Part shown: in pieces, positions 33,367-41,660 of the stretch
How positions within the stretch are numbered: position 1 is the stretch's first letter
Layout of the letters: each line of letters opens with the position of its first letter
Virus record (IMG/VR): IMGVR_UViG_3300029893_000004
Location: 1-64,000 of that record
From: a virus
Direction: 5' to 3' (one strand)
Length of the DNA stretch: 64,000 nt
Notes under the pieces: model-generated
What the model was told of the DNA's origin: nothing
The model's database searches: none
Seen by the model: only the letters and a program-made list of their open reading frames with translations
Translations under genes and position numbers: made by a program

Positions 33367-34290
33367 TCAGGCCCCCATCTCGTCGGGGATGATGCGCGAC
33401 TGCAGTCGGTTCATGACGCGCTCGGCGAGATTGAGCGGCTTGAACCCGGGGTGCATCCAGTTGGCGGTCCCGCGGCCGAGCAATGCGGGCTTGCCCTGCT
33501 CGTCTCGCCGCGTGCTGGGGTTCGTGCTGATGGTGCGGAAGGTCAGGCCGTACGACTGCTTCGCCTTCGCGTACAGCTTGCCCATGCGGTACATGCCCGC
33601 GTAGATGTCCGTCGCGTGGTGCGCCTTGAGCTTCGGCGCAAGACCCGCCGCCATGGTGCCGCGCTTCTTCGGCTCGACGAAGGCCGAGCCGCCCCACAGC
33701 GTGTCGCGCGACGACTCGCGCAGCCGGGCCTCTTCGCGCGCGCCCGCCTCGGGGTCGGCCTGCTTGAGCTTGTTGACCGTGGCCTGGGCGTCGACGCCGC
33801 TCTCGGTGGTGCGCAGCCGCTTGTAGGCAGCCTCGACGGCGCGTGCGATGTTCGCGCGGTCTGCCGCCGGGTACTGCGAGCCGATGGGCTTGCCCGCGTC
33901 GCCGCGCGTGTCCGCGCCCGCGTGCCGGAAGGGGATGGACAGGTACAGGTGCCCGTCCTTGCTGCGCTTGGCCTTCGGGCTCTTCAGCACTGTCTCGCGC
34001 AAGTCCCAGGGCGGCGCGCCCTGCTCCCACATGTTCGGGAGCGAGCCGAGCAGACCGATGCGGATGGACAGCTTGTCGGTCGCGGCGCTGAGGATCTGGA
34101 CGTTGCGCCCGTACTCCAGGGCCGAGCGCTCGCTCAGGTGGCCCGCCGGCAGGCTGCGCCAGTAGTCAACGGCGACGTCCGCGATGACCATGAGCTTGCG
34201 TGCCAGGTCGGCGCGGGTCATGCCCACGGCGTCGACTGCCAGGGACCGCGCCTCCTCGAGTCGGCGGGCCCCGGGCTGCGCGCTCATCAC
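33367..34290 (-). CDS. Virion morphogenesis protein
   Basis: 307 residues from ATG 34290 (a second ATG follows). It has basic, helical segments (LRTTESGVDAQATVNKLKQA) and a C-terminal stretch with RRDEQGKPALLGRGTANWMH and AERVMNRLQSRIIPDEMGA. The C-terminus recalls Mu gpG-like tail completion proteins, which bind at the head-tail joint, but similarity is faint. It begins inside the stop of the upstream gene (TGATGATG), so translation is coupled. Confidence 0.55.
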   Translation of the reverse strand: MMSAQPGARRLEEARSLAVDAVGMTRADLARKLMVIADVAVDYWRSLPAGHLSERSALEYGRNVQILSAATDKLSIRIGLLGSLPNMWEQGAPPWDLRETVLKSPKAKRSKDGHLYLSIPFRHAGADTRGDAGKPIGSQYPAADRANIARAVEAAYKRLRTTESGVDAQATVNKLKQADPEAGAREEARLRESSRDTLWGGSAFVEPKKRGTMAAGLAPKLKAHHATDIYAGMYRMGKLYAKAKQSYGLTFRTISTNPSTRRDEQGKPALLGRGTANWMHPGFKPLNLAERVMNRLQSRIIPDEMGA

Positions 34291-35084
34291 GGCACCTCGA
34301 TCGTGCGGTTGTCGAGTCGGGCGAAGACCTGCGTGGGCATGACCGCGCGCGTCTGCGCGGCCCGGGCGAGCTTGACCTCTGCCATGCGCACGACGTGCGG
34401 CGCACGCTCGACCACGTACCGCGGCTTCGCGTAGTACGTGATCGAGTAGGCGCCGCCTGCGGCCGGAGCCGTGCCGCGCGCGACGCCGAGCGTCCAGTCG
34501 ATGGCGCCCGCGTCCGTCACGGCGAAGTCCGTGCCCTCGACGAGCACGTCGCCGCCGAGCCCGGTCGCCGTGGCCTTGCGCACGTACATGACGCCGGACG
34601 TGGCCGTATCAGCGGCCGTCGGACCCACGATGAGCCCGCTCGGCACGATGATCGGGTCGCGCAGCGTGTCGGTCGTGCCCGATGCCGCCCGCTGGCGGAT
34701 GCGCTGCAGCACGACGAACGCGTCGGTCAGGATGATGTAGCTGTGGTCGGGCAGCGCGTACTCGCCGCGCAGCGTGAAGCTGCCCGTGCCGATGAACAGG
34801 TCGCCGTGCTTCGCCTGCAGGTCGCGGTCGCGGCCGAGGTCCTGGAAGATGGCGCGAGCGCTCACGCGCAGGCCCGCCGGATACTCGAAGCGCTTGCCGT
34901 CGCAGACCGTGCAGTCGCGCCGGGGCTGGTCCGTCTCACTGCTGATGTAGCACGGGCACTCGACGGCCGGCCACAGGTCGACGCGCGTGCCCTGCGTGGA
35001 CAGCAGATCGTAGAACTTCCGGGGGTCGAACTCGGCGCCGCGGAAGACGAGCGACGAATCGGGCGGGCTCGGGAATCCCATCAC
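34287..35084 (-). CDS. Neck-region structural protein with zinc-ribbon cysteines
   Basis: 265 residues from ATG 35084. Near residues 42-62 is CPCYISSETDQPRRDC then CDGKRFEYP, a Cys4 ribbon (CPC-N13-CTVC) seen in several phage neck proteins. The rest is beta-rich (FTLRGEYALPDHSYIILTDA, GGAYSITYYAKPRYVVERAP). It lies between the connector-like gene and the virion morphogenesis gene. Exact role unknown. Confidence 0.6.
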   Translation of the reverse strand: MMGFPSPPDSSLVFRGAEFDPRKFYDLLSTQGTRVDLWPAVECPCYISSETDQPRRDCTVCDGKRFEYPAGLRVSARAIFQDLGRDRDLQAKHGDLFIGTGSFTLRGEYALPDHSYIILTDAFVVLQRIRQRAASGTTDTLRDPIIVPSGLIVGPTAADTATSGVMYVRKATATGLGGDVLVEGTDFAVTDAGAIDWTLGVARGTAPAAGGAYSITYYAKPRYVVERAPHVVRMAEVKLARAAQTRAVMPTQVFARLDNRTIEVP

Positions 35085-35806
35085 GCCACCGCGAAGACCG
35101 GCCCGCGCTCCGAATCGCGCAGCACCTTGTAGCGGTCCTTGAGCGCCTTCTGGAGCTCGATGATGCTCGCGCCGAAGCCGTTGTTGGTCGCGCTCGACGT
35201 CGTGCCGATCGACGTGCTCATGCCGTCGACGCCGATGGACTGGCTCGCGATGCCCGCGCCGAGGATGAGCTCGCCCGCCACCCGGAGAATCGGGATCGCC
35301 GCCTCCATGGCGACGATCTCCTTGATGCTCTCGGGGACGTCGCTCGACTTGTAGCCGGCGGTGTACGTGAAGCGGAACACGCCGTTCAGCCGGAAGGGGC
35401 CCCAGAGCGCCGCGTAGACGCGGGTGAACTCCCAGGCGATGTTGCCGGTGGTCGGCACGAGCTGCACGAGACCCGTCTTCGGGTCGACGACGTTGAACCA
35501 GTCGGTCGGAATCGCGCCGATCGTGTCGGTGCCGTAGGCCATCTGCACCTGCGTGATGGCGCGCACCGGGCCGTTCTGCAAGTAGAACTGATACGTGCGC
35601 CCGATCTCGTGATCGTGCTGCTCGTCCGTGAACGTCACGTAGTCTGCGTCGCCCAGCGGAATGCCGAGGCGCCGGCTGGCGCGGTCCTGCGCGGACTCGA
35701 TCGACCGCGTGAAGAACGCGTCGGGGAAGGCGTTGTTGTCACTGTCGGTCAGCCGCACGCCGAAAAGCTGCGTGTCGGTCAGGTAGTCCTTGTCGATGAC
35801 CGCCAT
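35081..35806 (-). CDS. Head-tail connector-like protein
   Basis: 241 residues from ATG 35806. The N-terminus (MAVIDKDYLTDTQLFGVRLT, FFTRSIESAQDRASRRLGIP) resembles gp6/DUF1320-type head-completion proteins that bind below the portal. The middle is beta-rich (GRTYQFYLQNGPVRAITQVQ) and the C-terminus helical (FGASIIELQKALKDRYKVLR). Location between capsid and tail genes supports this. Overlaps the next gene by ATGA. Confidence 0.6.
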   Translation of the reverse strand: MAVIDKDYLTDTQLFGVRLTDSDNNAFPDAFFTRSIESAQDRASRRLGIPLGDADYVTFTDEQHDHEIGRTYQFYLQNGPVRAITQVQMAYGTDTIGAIPTDWFNVVDPKTGLVQLVPTTGNIAWEFTRVYAALWGPFRLNGVFRFTYTAGYKSSDVPESIKEIVAMEAAIPILRVAGELILGAGIASQSIGVDGMSTSIGTTSSATNNGFGASIIELQKALKDRYKVLRDSERGPVFAVA

Positions 35807-35809
35807 GGC

Positions 35810-36334
35810 TCATCCGAGCGTGGCGCGCAGGACGGCGTCCGCGCTGCCCGCGACGTACGACGCGATGCGGAAGTAGACCTCCCGCTGCCCGATGGCGCTG
35901 CGGTACTCGCGATGCGACGTCACCGCCGCGTACGAGTCGACCAGAACCCAGATCCAGTCACCGGCGAGCGTGCCGTCGGTGTGCACGTCCGTGCGGGCCC
36001 AGACCTCGACGCCGACCGCGCCGCCCTTGGTGTCGACGTGCCAGATCACCTCGTCGCCGTCGCGGGCGGCGGGGAAGCTGGCGGGCGTCGTCGTCGGGCC
36101 CGGCTGGTCGGTGTTCGGGTCGTTGGTGTCCGCGGCGCTGATCGTGCGCGTGAAGAACAGCGGGCCGTCCGCCTCGCGCTCGCCCGTGAGCGTGGCGCGG
36201 TAGCGCACGGCCGGGCCCACGTTGCGCGTGACGAGCGCCCTGGTCGGGATGTCGAAGGACTGCGCGACGACGCGCGCCGGACTCGGGCGGTGGTCCGTCT
36301 GCTTGTCGCGGCCCACGGGGCGCTTGTCGGCCAT
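35810..36334 (-). CDS. Structural protein of unknown role
   Basis: 174 residues from ATG 36334. Beta-rich with RYRATLTGEREADGPLFFTR, DEVIWHVDTKGGAVGVEVWA and VYFRIASYVAGSADAVLRAT, probably a single immunoglobulin-like or jelly-roll domain. It lies between the decoration-like protein and the connector gene. A head decoration or neck whisker component is possible; no family is recognised. Confidence 0.55.
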   Translation of the reverse strand: MADKRPVGRDKQTDHRPSPARVVAQSFDIPTRALVTRNVGPAVRYRATLTGEREADGPLFFTRTISAADTNDPNTDQPGPTTTPASFPAARDGDEVIWHVDTKGGAVGVEVWARTDVHTDGTLAGDWIWVLVDSYAAVTSHREYRSAIGQREVYFRIASYVAGSADAVLRATLG

Positions 36335-36423
36335 GGCGTGTCCTCGGGATGGGTGGGAAGGGGCCCGGGGCGCAGCGCGACGCCAGGAGGCGGAGGCGGC
36401 GCGCTACGCCCGGGCTATCGGTC

Positions 36424-37620
36424 TCAGCTCAGAGTGATGTTGCTGTCGCCGATGAGCGCGATCTTCGGGATGAAGCCGAGCTCGACGCTCACGCCGGCCG
36501 GCACCGTGACCGTGGCCTTCAGCGCGCCGCCCGAGTGGAACTCGGTGGTCGTGGCGAGCGTGGCCGCCTTGACCGTGCCGCTGTCGGCGCTGGTGATGGT
36601 CAGGGTGCTGATCGCCGCCGTGCCCGCGACCGCGGCGGCGACCGTCACGTCGCCCGTGCCGCTCACGAGGTCGCAGGCCACGTCCAGGCCGAGCATCTGG
36701 TAGCCCGCGTCGAGGTCGAGCACCGTCACGACGTAGGAGCCCGCGCCCGTGCGCTGGATCTCGAGCAGCGCCGCCACGGACACGTTGGCGCCCGCGGCCG
36801 CCGTGAGCGTGGCCTTCGGGATGGCGCCGGCCGCGAGCGCCCCGGTCGCGGCGATGGTGCCCGCCTTGACGGTGGCGTTGTCGGCCATGTCGATCGTGAT
36901 GCTGTTCGCGATCGCCGCGTCGGCGTCGGCCGCGTTGACGATGGCGAGCGTGCTGCCGTCGGCCCCGGCCGCGGACTGCACGAGCGCCGAGGCGCGGATC
37001 GCCTTGCTCGCCAGCGCCGAGTAGCCGAACCACTTCGACGTGACGCTCGTGGCGGTCGCCGTGAGGCTCGCGAGCGGCGCGGCGCCCACGGCCACGGCCG
37101 TCTCGGCGCCCGTCGCCGTGCCGTAGGCCGCGCTGACCAGCGTGCCAGCCACGCCCCGGTTCAGCTCGTCGCGCACGTTCTCGACGGTCGACGTGATGGA
37201 GCCTCCGCCGTTGGTGGCGAGGCTGATCACGATGGCAGCCACGCCCGTCGCCGCGTTGAACGTCACGGTCTGGCTGAGCGGCTGGCTGTTGGCAGCGGGG
37301 TCGACGAGCGCCACGGTGTGCGCCTTGTTGTCGACGTTGCGCCCGGTGACGACCAGCGTGGCGCCCGCGCCGTCGGCGTCGATGGTCAGCGTGCCCGCCT
37401 TGTAGCGGTTGTCGATGGCGATGACCTCCGACACGAACGTCTTGGAGTCGCCGACCTGGTCGACGGCCAGACGCGCGGCCGAGGGCTGCTTCGACTCGTT
37501 CAGCAGCAGCCGCTCGAGGACGTGCAGCTCCTGGAGGTGCTGCTGCGAGCGGCGGTGCTTGCTCAGGAGTTGCTTACCGGTCGTGGAGCCGAGCCGGTAC
37601 GGGAGCTTCAGGGTTGCCAT
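36424..37620 (-). CDS. Large Ala/Thr-rich virion protein, decoration candidate
   Basis: 398 residues from ATG 37620. After a basic helical N-terminus (LSKHRRSQQHLQELHVLERL) the protein consists of repeated beta segments rich in Ala, Thr and Val (AGTLTIDADGAGATLVVTGR, STLTITSADSGTVKAATLAT). Two or three similar modules of about 90 residues can be seen around LTI-ADxGT. It lies near the capsid gene, so a head fibre or capsid-surface protein is likely. No named family. Confidence 0.55.
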   Translation of the reverse strand: MATLKLPYRLGSTTGKQLLSKHRRSQQHLQELHVLERLLLNESKQPSAARLAVDQVGDSKTFVSEVIAIDNRYKAGTLTIDADGAGATLVVTGRNVDNKAHTVALVDPAANSQPLSQTVTFNAATGVAAIVISLATNGGGSITSTVENVRDELNRGVAGTLVSAAYGTATGAETAVAVGAAPLASLTATATSVTSKWFGYSALASKAIRASALVQSAAGADGSTLAIVNAADADAAIANSITIDMADNATVKAGTIAATGALAAGAIPKATLTAAAGANVSVAALLEIQRTGAGSYVVTVLDLDAGYQMLGLDVACDLVSGTGDVTVAAAVAGTAAISTLTITSADSGTVKAATLATTTEFHSGGALKATVTVPAGVSVELGFIPKIALIGDSNITLS

Positions 37621-37623
37621 GGG

Positions 37624-38133
37624 TTACTCCGTGTTCCGGCGGCGGCGGCCGCGCCGGCTCTGCGTGGGGGCGCCCTCGGAGACCTCCTCCGAAGGCTGGT
37701 CCGCCTCGACCGGCTCGCCTGCGGGCGCGTCGGTCTGCTCCGCGGGCGCGTCCTGCTCGGGCTCGGCGGGGGCGTCCAGCGCCGGCTCGGAGACCTCCTC
37801 CGGGGCGGGCTGGGAGTCGTCCGGCGCCTCGTCGGCGGGCTCGTCGACCACGGGCGGCAGGGGCTCGGGCTGGGGGGCGACACACGGCTCGACGACGAAC
37901 GTGCCGGGCACGCGCTCGAAGTGCGCCACGAGGTGCTGGTCCACCACGATGGGCAGCCTCGGGCCTTCGGACGCCAGATGCCCCTCGGAGACGAGTGCGG
38001 CGAACGCGTCGAACTGCGGGTGATCGCCGTCGGGAGCGCACAGCAGGCCCCCGGCGTCGACCCAGTACGGCACACTGCCGTAGACGTTCACGACCTCGCG
38101 CGAGGCCGGTCGAAAGCGGACTCGGAACTGCAT
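37624..38133 (-). CDS. Small head-region protein with acidic Pro/Glu tail
   Basis: 169 residues from ATG 38133. The first 80 residues form a small domain (MQFRVRFRPASREVVNVYGS, LPIVVDQHLVAHFERVPGTF). Residues 85-155 are acidic and Pro/Ala/Glu-rich (PPVVDEPADEAPDD and repeats), and the end is basic (RRGRRRRNTE). Disordered acidic tails occur in phage proteins encoded after the capsid, but function is unknown. Confidence 0.6.
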   Translation of the reverse strand: MQFRVRFRPASREVVNVYGSVPYWVDAGGLLCAPDGDHPQFDAFAALVSEGHLASEGPRLPIVVDQHLVAHFERVPGTFVVEPCVAPQPEPLPPVVDEPADEAPDDSQPAPEEVSEPALDAPAEPEQDAPAEQTDAPAGEPVEADQPSEEVSEGAPTQSRRGRRRRNTE

Positions 38134-38203
38134 CAGGGATCTCCTCGGATGGCAGACGCCGCCGCGCCCGCTCAGGGCGCTGCGCGGAGGCGGTCAGCGG
38201 TCA

Positions 38204-39715
38204 TCAGACGAGCTGCGGGCTCGCCAGCGTGCCGACGTTCTTGAACATGACCAGTCGGCGGTTGAGCCGCGCGAACGGCGCGCCGAACAGGAACATGCCG
38301 AACTGCTGGCTGTAGTTGGTCAGCCCGAAGTTGACGGCGTTCATCGTCACGCCGCCGCCCGGGATCTGCGCCGGCGCCGACGTCGGCCCGACCTGCCCCG
38401 CGCGGTACTGCGCGAAGGCGAAGTGCGTCGGGTCGGCCTTGAGCATGAAGGCCCGCGAGGTGCCCGGGATGTCCGCGTTCAGGTCCACGATCGAGGTGTT
38501 GCCCGCGGCGGCCTTCTTCGTGCGGCCGAGGTACTTCACGGTCGACGCCGCGTCGCCGGGGTTGACCGTGCGCCAGACGTGGTAGTAGGTCACGCCCGAG
38601 ACGCCCGAGTCGGTGAGCGTGATGGTGTTCTTCTCGCCGACCGCGATCGTGTACTGCGCCGAGGTGGTCGCGGACGAGTAGCCCGCCGGGCCCACGGCCA
38701 CGATCTTGTAGTAGTGGGCGCCCGCGTAGGTCGCGTCGAACCGACTCGCCGCGTCGGACGCCTGGGCCGCCGTGTCGATGGTCGGGGCGTCGGGCGCGCT
38801 GGTGCTGCTCTCCGCGCTCGGCACGCGGAAGTGGTTGTTCGACAGGAACTTGTCCGCGTACGGCACGATCGTCGAGCCGGTCGCCGCGAGGATGCCGCGC
38901 ACGGGGTTGCCGCCGAGCAGGATGTTCGTGCCGTTGCCGCCCGGGATGCGCTGCATGGCCTGCGCCTCGCGCTTGAGGCTGTCGGCGATGGTAGGCGCGC
39001 AGAGCAGCGAGTCGTGCTCGCCGAAGACCTGCTCGGAGACCTCCGTCGAGACCGCCGAGACGAAGTCCGCGGACAGCGGCTTGCCGCGCAGGTCGCGCAC
39101 CTGCAGGCCGGCCGTGTCGAACGCCGCGTCGGCGTCGGCGACGATCTTCCACACGCCGTCGAACTCGTTCGCGCTGATGGTCGAGTCGCCCCAGTACAGG
39201 TCGCGCGTCAGCGCGCCGGCCAGACGCATCGCCACGAGCATGCGCTCGGTGTCACCCGCGCGCCAGCCCTCCGGCGCGCCCTCGGGCCGGATCACGTTGC
39301 CGACCGCGTCGATCGCGAACTCGTACGAGCCCACCGCGTTCAGCATCTTGATCTGGGTGTAGTACCGGACGATGTCCGCCGACAGCTCGGGGGCCTTGTC
39401 CGTGTTGCCCACGGCCGCCGGGAGCAGCGGGTCGTAGGTCTTGTTGATGTTCGACCACTGGTGCACGATGGCGTTCGCCGTCGCGAACATGCCCTTGTTG
39501 AGCATGAGGCGCAGCAGCATGAGGTCGTCGTCGGAGTACGAGGCGTTCTTCAGGTACGGCTCGAGGCTCTCGACCTGGATGGCGGCGCCAGCGCCGGACG
39601 CCGTGTTGGGCGTGGGCGCGACGGCGGTGATCGACTTGAGGACCGCGGCGGCCTGCTGGGGATCGGTCGCCCCCAGCATTCCACCCGTCCAGAAGGTGAA
39701 ATCGTTCTGCATCAT
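38204..39715 (-). CDS. Major capsid protein
   Basis: 503 residues from ATG 39715. Large protein directly downstream of protease and scaffold genes, with LYWGDSTISANEFDGVWKIV, ERMLVAMRLAGALTRDLYWG, GNPVRGILAATGSTIVPYAD and a C-terminal LTNYSQQFGMFLFGAPFARL, compatible with an HK97-like capsid with an inserted Ig/fibronectin-like domain (about 295-400, YYKIVAVGPAGYSSATTSAQ). The N-terminus contains ITAVAPTPNTASGAGAAIQ, which recurs in the protease C-terminus and may mark a processing or scaffold contact. Identification is by context and size. Confidence 0.8.
   Translation of the reverse strand: MMQNDFTFWTGGMLGATDPQQAAAVLKSITAVAPTPNTASGAGAAIQVESLEPYLKNASYSDDDLMLLRLMLNKGMFATANAIVHQWSNINKTYDPLLPAAVGNTDKAPELSADIVRYYTQIKMLNAVGSYEFAIDAVGNVIRPEGAPEGWRAGDTERMLVAMRLAGALTRDLYWGDSTISANEFDGVWKIVADADAAFDTAGLQVRDLRGKPLSADFVSAVSTEVSEQVFGEHDSLLCAPTIADSLKREAQAMQRIPGGNGTNILLGGNPVRGILAATGSTIVPYADKFLSNNHFRVPSAESSTSAPDAPTIDTAAQASDAASRFDATYAGAHYYKIVAVGPAGYSSATTSAQYTIAVGEKNTITLTDSGVSGVTYYHVWRTVNPGDAASTVKYLGRTKKAAAGNTSIVDLNADIPGTSRAFMLKADPTHFAFAQYRAGQVGPTSAPAQIPGGGVTMNAVNFGLTNYSQQFGMFLFGAPFARLNRRLVMFKNVGTLASPQLV
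39561..39636 (-). repeat. Capsid copy of a 75-bp sequence shared with the protease gene
   Basis: Codes for ITAVAPTPNTASGAGAAIQ and flanks near the capsid N-terminus. It is similar, roughly four bases in five, to 40711-40788, which codes for MTAVAPTPNTAEGAGAAIQ in the prohead protease. Both copies are read in the same frame. Confidence 0.7.
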
Positions 39716-39761
39716 GGCGGGAATCTCCTTGAAGGCTCGTGTTGGTGGGCTTGCTGGGGGG

Positions 39762-40556
39762 TCAGATGATGTTCAGGGACTTGGCGAGGTTGGCCCGGAG
39801 CGTGCCGCGCGACGCGGGCAGGATCAGGCCGCGGATCGTGTTGGCGCGCAGCGCGTCGCCCTTCGCGTCGGCCTCCGCCAGCGCCTTGGCCAGCGCGGGC
39901 TCGGCCACGTGCGCCGGCAGGAACTCGCCGTTGGCGTTCTCGCGGGCGTCGGCCGGGGTCGGGACCACGTCCGCCGCGGTCGTGGTCACGCGCGACGGCA
40001 CGGGCAGGCGCAGCGCCGTGGCGATGGCGTCCATGCTCTTCTGCAGGGCGTCGCCCTGCGCCTTGATGGCGGCCATCTCGGCCTTGAGCGCGGCGCTGCC
40101 GGCCTGCGACTTCACGAGGCTCTTGGAGACGGCATCGAGCCGCATGGCAAGCGCGACCACGCCCTTGCGCGCGATGGCGCTGTTGGCGTTGGCCGTGCCC
40201 AGCGCGGCCTCCAGCGACTTCAGGATCGGCGCCGCGTCGAGCGGCTCGTCGCCCTCGGGGTCGACGCCCTCGAAGTCGTCACCCAGCGCGAGCAGCGTGC
40301 CGGCGGTCAGGTCGACCGGCTCGGGCTCGGGGTCCTCGGCCGGGTCCATCGACTTGACGAACGCCGCGAGCGCGTCCGCGTCGAAGCGCGACTCGGTCTC
40401 GCCCGTGAGCGACTTCTCGACGGACTCCTCGTCCATCTCGTCCATGGCCTTCAGGAGCGCCGACTTCTCGTCGCCGTCCTCCATCTTGCCGGCCATCTTC
40501 CTGAGCGCCTTCCGGTCCTCGGCGCCCGCGGAGTTGTACATCTTCTTCAGGTCCAT
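39762..40556 (-). CDS. Scaffold protein
   Basis: 264 residues from ATG 40556. Acidic N-terminus (MEDGDEKSALLKAMDEMDEE), Asp/Glu/Pro-rich middle, and a coiled-coil region (ALGTANANSAIARKGVVALA, LKAEMAAIKAQGDALQKSMD). The C-terminus (LRANTIRGLILPASRGTLRA) is basic and amphipathic, as expected for capsid binding. Position between the prohead protease and the capsid gene is diagnostic in HK97-type modules. Confidence 0.78.
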   Translation of the reverse strand: MDLKKMYNSAGAEDRKALRKMAGKMEDGDEKSALLKAMDEMDEESVEKSLTGETESRFDADALAAFVKSMDPAEDPEPEPVDLTAGTLLALGDDFEGVDPEGDEPLDAAPILKSLEAALGTANANSAIARKGVVALAMRLDAVSKSLVKSQAGSAALKAEMAAIKAQGDALQKSMDAIATALRLPVPSRVTTTAADVVPTPADARENANGEFLPAHVAEPALAKALAEADAKGDALRANTIRGLILPASRGTLRANLAKSLNII

Positions 40557-40580
40557 GATGTCTCCTGGGGGAATGGGCGC

Positions 40581-41465
40581 TCAGGCCCGGGGAAAGTGGG
40601 CGAGCGCGAGTCTCGCCTGCTTCGGGGGGATCTTGTTCTCGGTGAGGTACGCGAAGGCTTCGTCGTAGGTGAGGAGCTTGCGCTTCTTCTTCGGCTTGCT
40701 GCCGCCCCCGTCGAGAGACTCGGTCTGAATGGCGGCGCCCGCGCCCTCCGCCGTGTTCGGCGTGGGAGCGACGGCCGTCATGGACTTGCGCAGGAACGCC
40801 CAGACTTCCGCGGCGCCTGCGGGATTGACCCGCGCCAGGTCGTGCAGGGCGCCGGTGATGACCGGATCGACGTGCAGCGACTTGAGCAGCTCGATGTAGG
40901 CGTTCGGGTGCACCGGCAGGTTGGTGACCGCCACGTTGTAGACGGTCGCGCGCGTGATGCGCCGGTGATTCTGCGGGTCGCGCTCGGGCGGCGGGCCCTC
41001 GATGCTGAATCCGAGGCTGCGGTCGGTGCCGACCAGCGACTTCCCGAACTCCACGATCTCGCGTCCGCGCCCGTCGGGCGTGTCGAGGATTGGGCCCTCG
41101 ACCCACAGCCCGCGGCCATGCTCGGGGTGTTCGCGAATCTCGGCCAGAGTCGGGTAGCCGATGGCCTTGCACGTGTCCTTGGAGTGGTTGTCGTTGAACC
41201 ACCCGCGCTTGAGAAACACGCGCCGGAACTCCAGGCCGTCGGGCTCGACGATCTCGTCTTGGTCGTCGACCGTGCCGAAACTCGCCCAGCCGGCCACGTA
41301 GCCGGCGAACACGTCGTCTGCGCTGCGGCGGGCCTCGGCCGGGATGTCCGCAGCCTTCTCCAGCCCGTAGACGTGCAGTCCACCCCACAAGCCGCCGATG
41401 CGAACGGGCGCACCCGTCCCTTCCGTGGCCGCGGGGCTCACGGTGGCGTTGCTGGTGTCGGTCAT
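40581..41465 (-). CDS. HK97-type prohead protease
   Basis: 294 residues from ATG 41465. The fold matches peptidase family S78/U35: the loop NDNHSKDTCKAIGYP carries the catalytic His at 94, and RSLGFSIEG near 149-157 carries the catalytic Ser. It would mature scaffold and capsid during head assembly. Residues 229-250 (KSMTAVAPTPNTAEGAGAAI) duplicate a segment of the capsid N-terminus. A Lys-rich stretch (SKPKKKRK) and a helical tail follow. It lies immediately upstream of the scaffold gene. Confidence 0.85.
   Translation of the reverse strand: MTDTSNATVSPAATEGTGAPVRIGGLWGGLHVYGLEKAADIPAEARRSADDVFAGYVAGWASFGTVDDQDEIVEPDGLEFRRVFLKRGWFNDNHSKDTCKAIGYPTLAEIREHPEHGRGLWVEGPILDTPDGRGREIVEFGKSLVGTDRSLGFSIEGPPPERDPQNHRRITRATVYNVAVTNLPVHPNAYIELLKSLHVDPVITGALHDLARVNPAGAAEVWAFLRKSMTAVAPTPNTAEGAGAAIQTESLDGGGSKPKKKRKLLTYDEAFAYLTENKIPPKQARLALAHFPRA
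40711..40788 (-). repeat. Protease copy of the 75-bp sequence shared with the capsid gene
   Basis: Codes for MTAVAPTPNTAEGAGAAIQ in the C-terminal part of the prohead protease. Partner of 39561-39636 in the capsid gene; same strand and same reading frame, about 1.15 kb apart. Confidence 0.7.
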
Positions 41466-41468
41466 GGT

Positions 41469-41660
41469 CTACCGGGAGCAGGAGGTGCAGACGACGCGCC
41501 CGCCGCCCACGTAGGTCGTGGCGCGGCGGCCGCAGCCGTTGTCGCAGGGCAGGTCAGGAGCGGGCTTCGATGGCGGGCTCTTCGGCCGGGGCGTCTTCTG
41601 GGGCGTCTTCTCGGGCTGGGAACTCGACTCGGACCACGTTGCCTTCGTCGTCGAATCCAT
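41469..41660 (-). CDS. Small zinc-finger protein, overlapping the gpF-like gene
   Basis: 63 residues from ATG 41660, which has GGAGGG just in front. A Ser/Pro/Lys-rich linker leads to a C-terminal motif LPCDNGCGRRATTYVGGG then VCTSCSR: four cysteines (CDNGC, CTSC) likely binding one zinc. The first 107 bp lie in another frame inside the 3' end of the gpF-like gene. The conserved cysteines and ribosome site convince me it is real despite the overlap. Function unknown. Confidence 0.65.
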   Translation of the reverse strand: MDSTTKATWSESSSQPEKTPQKTPRPKSPPSKPAPDLPCDNGCGRRATTYVGGGRVVCTSCSR

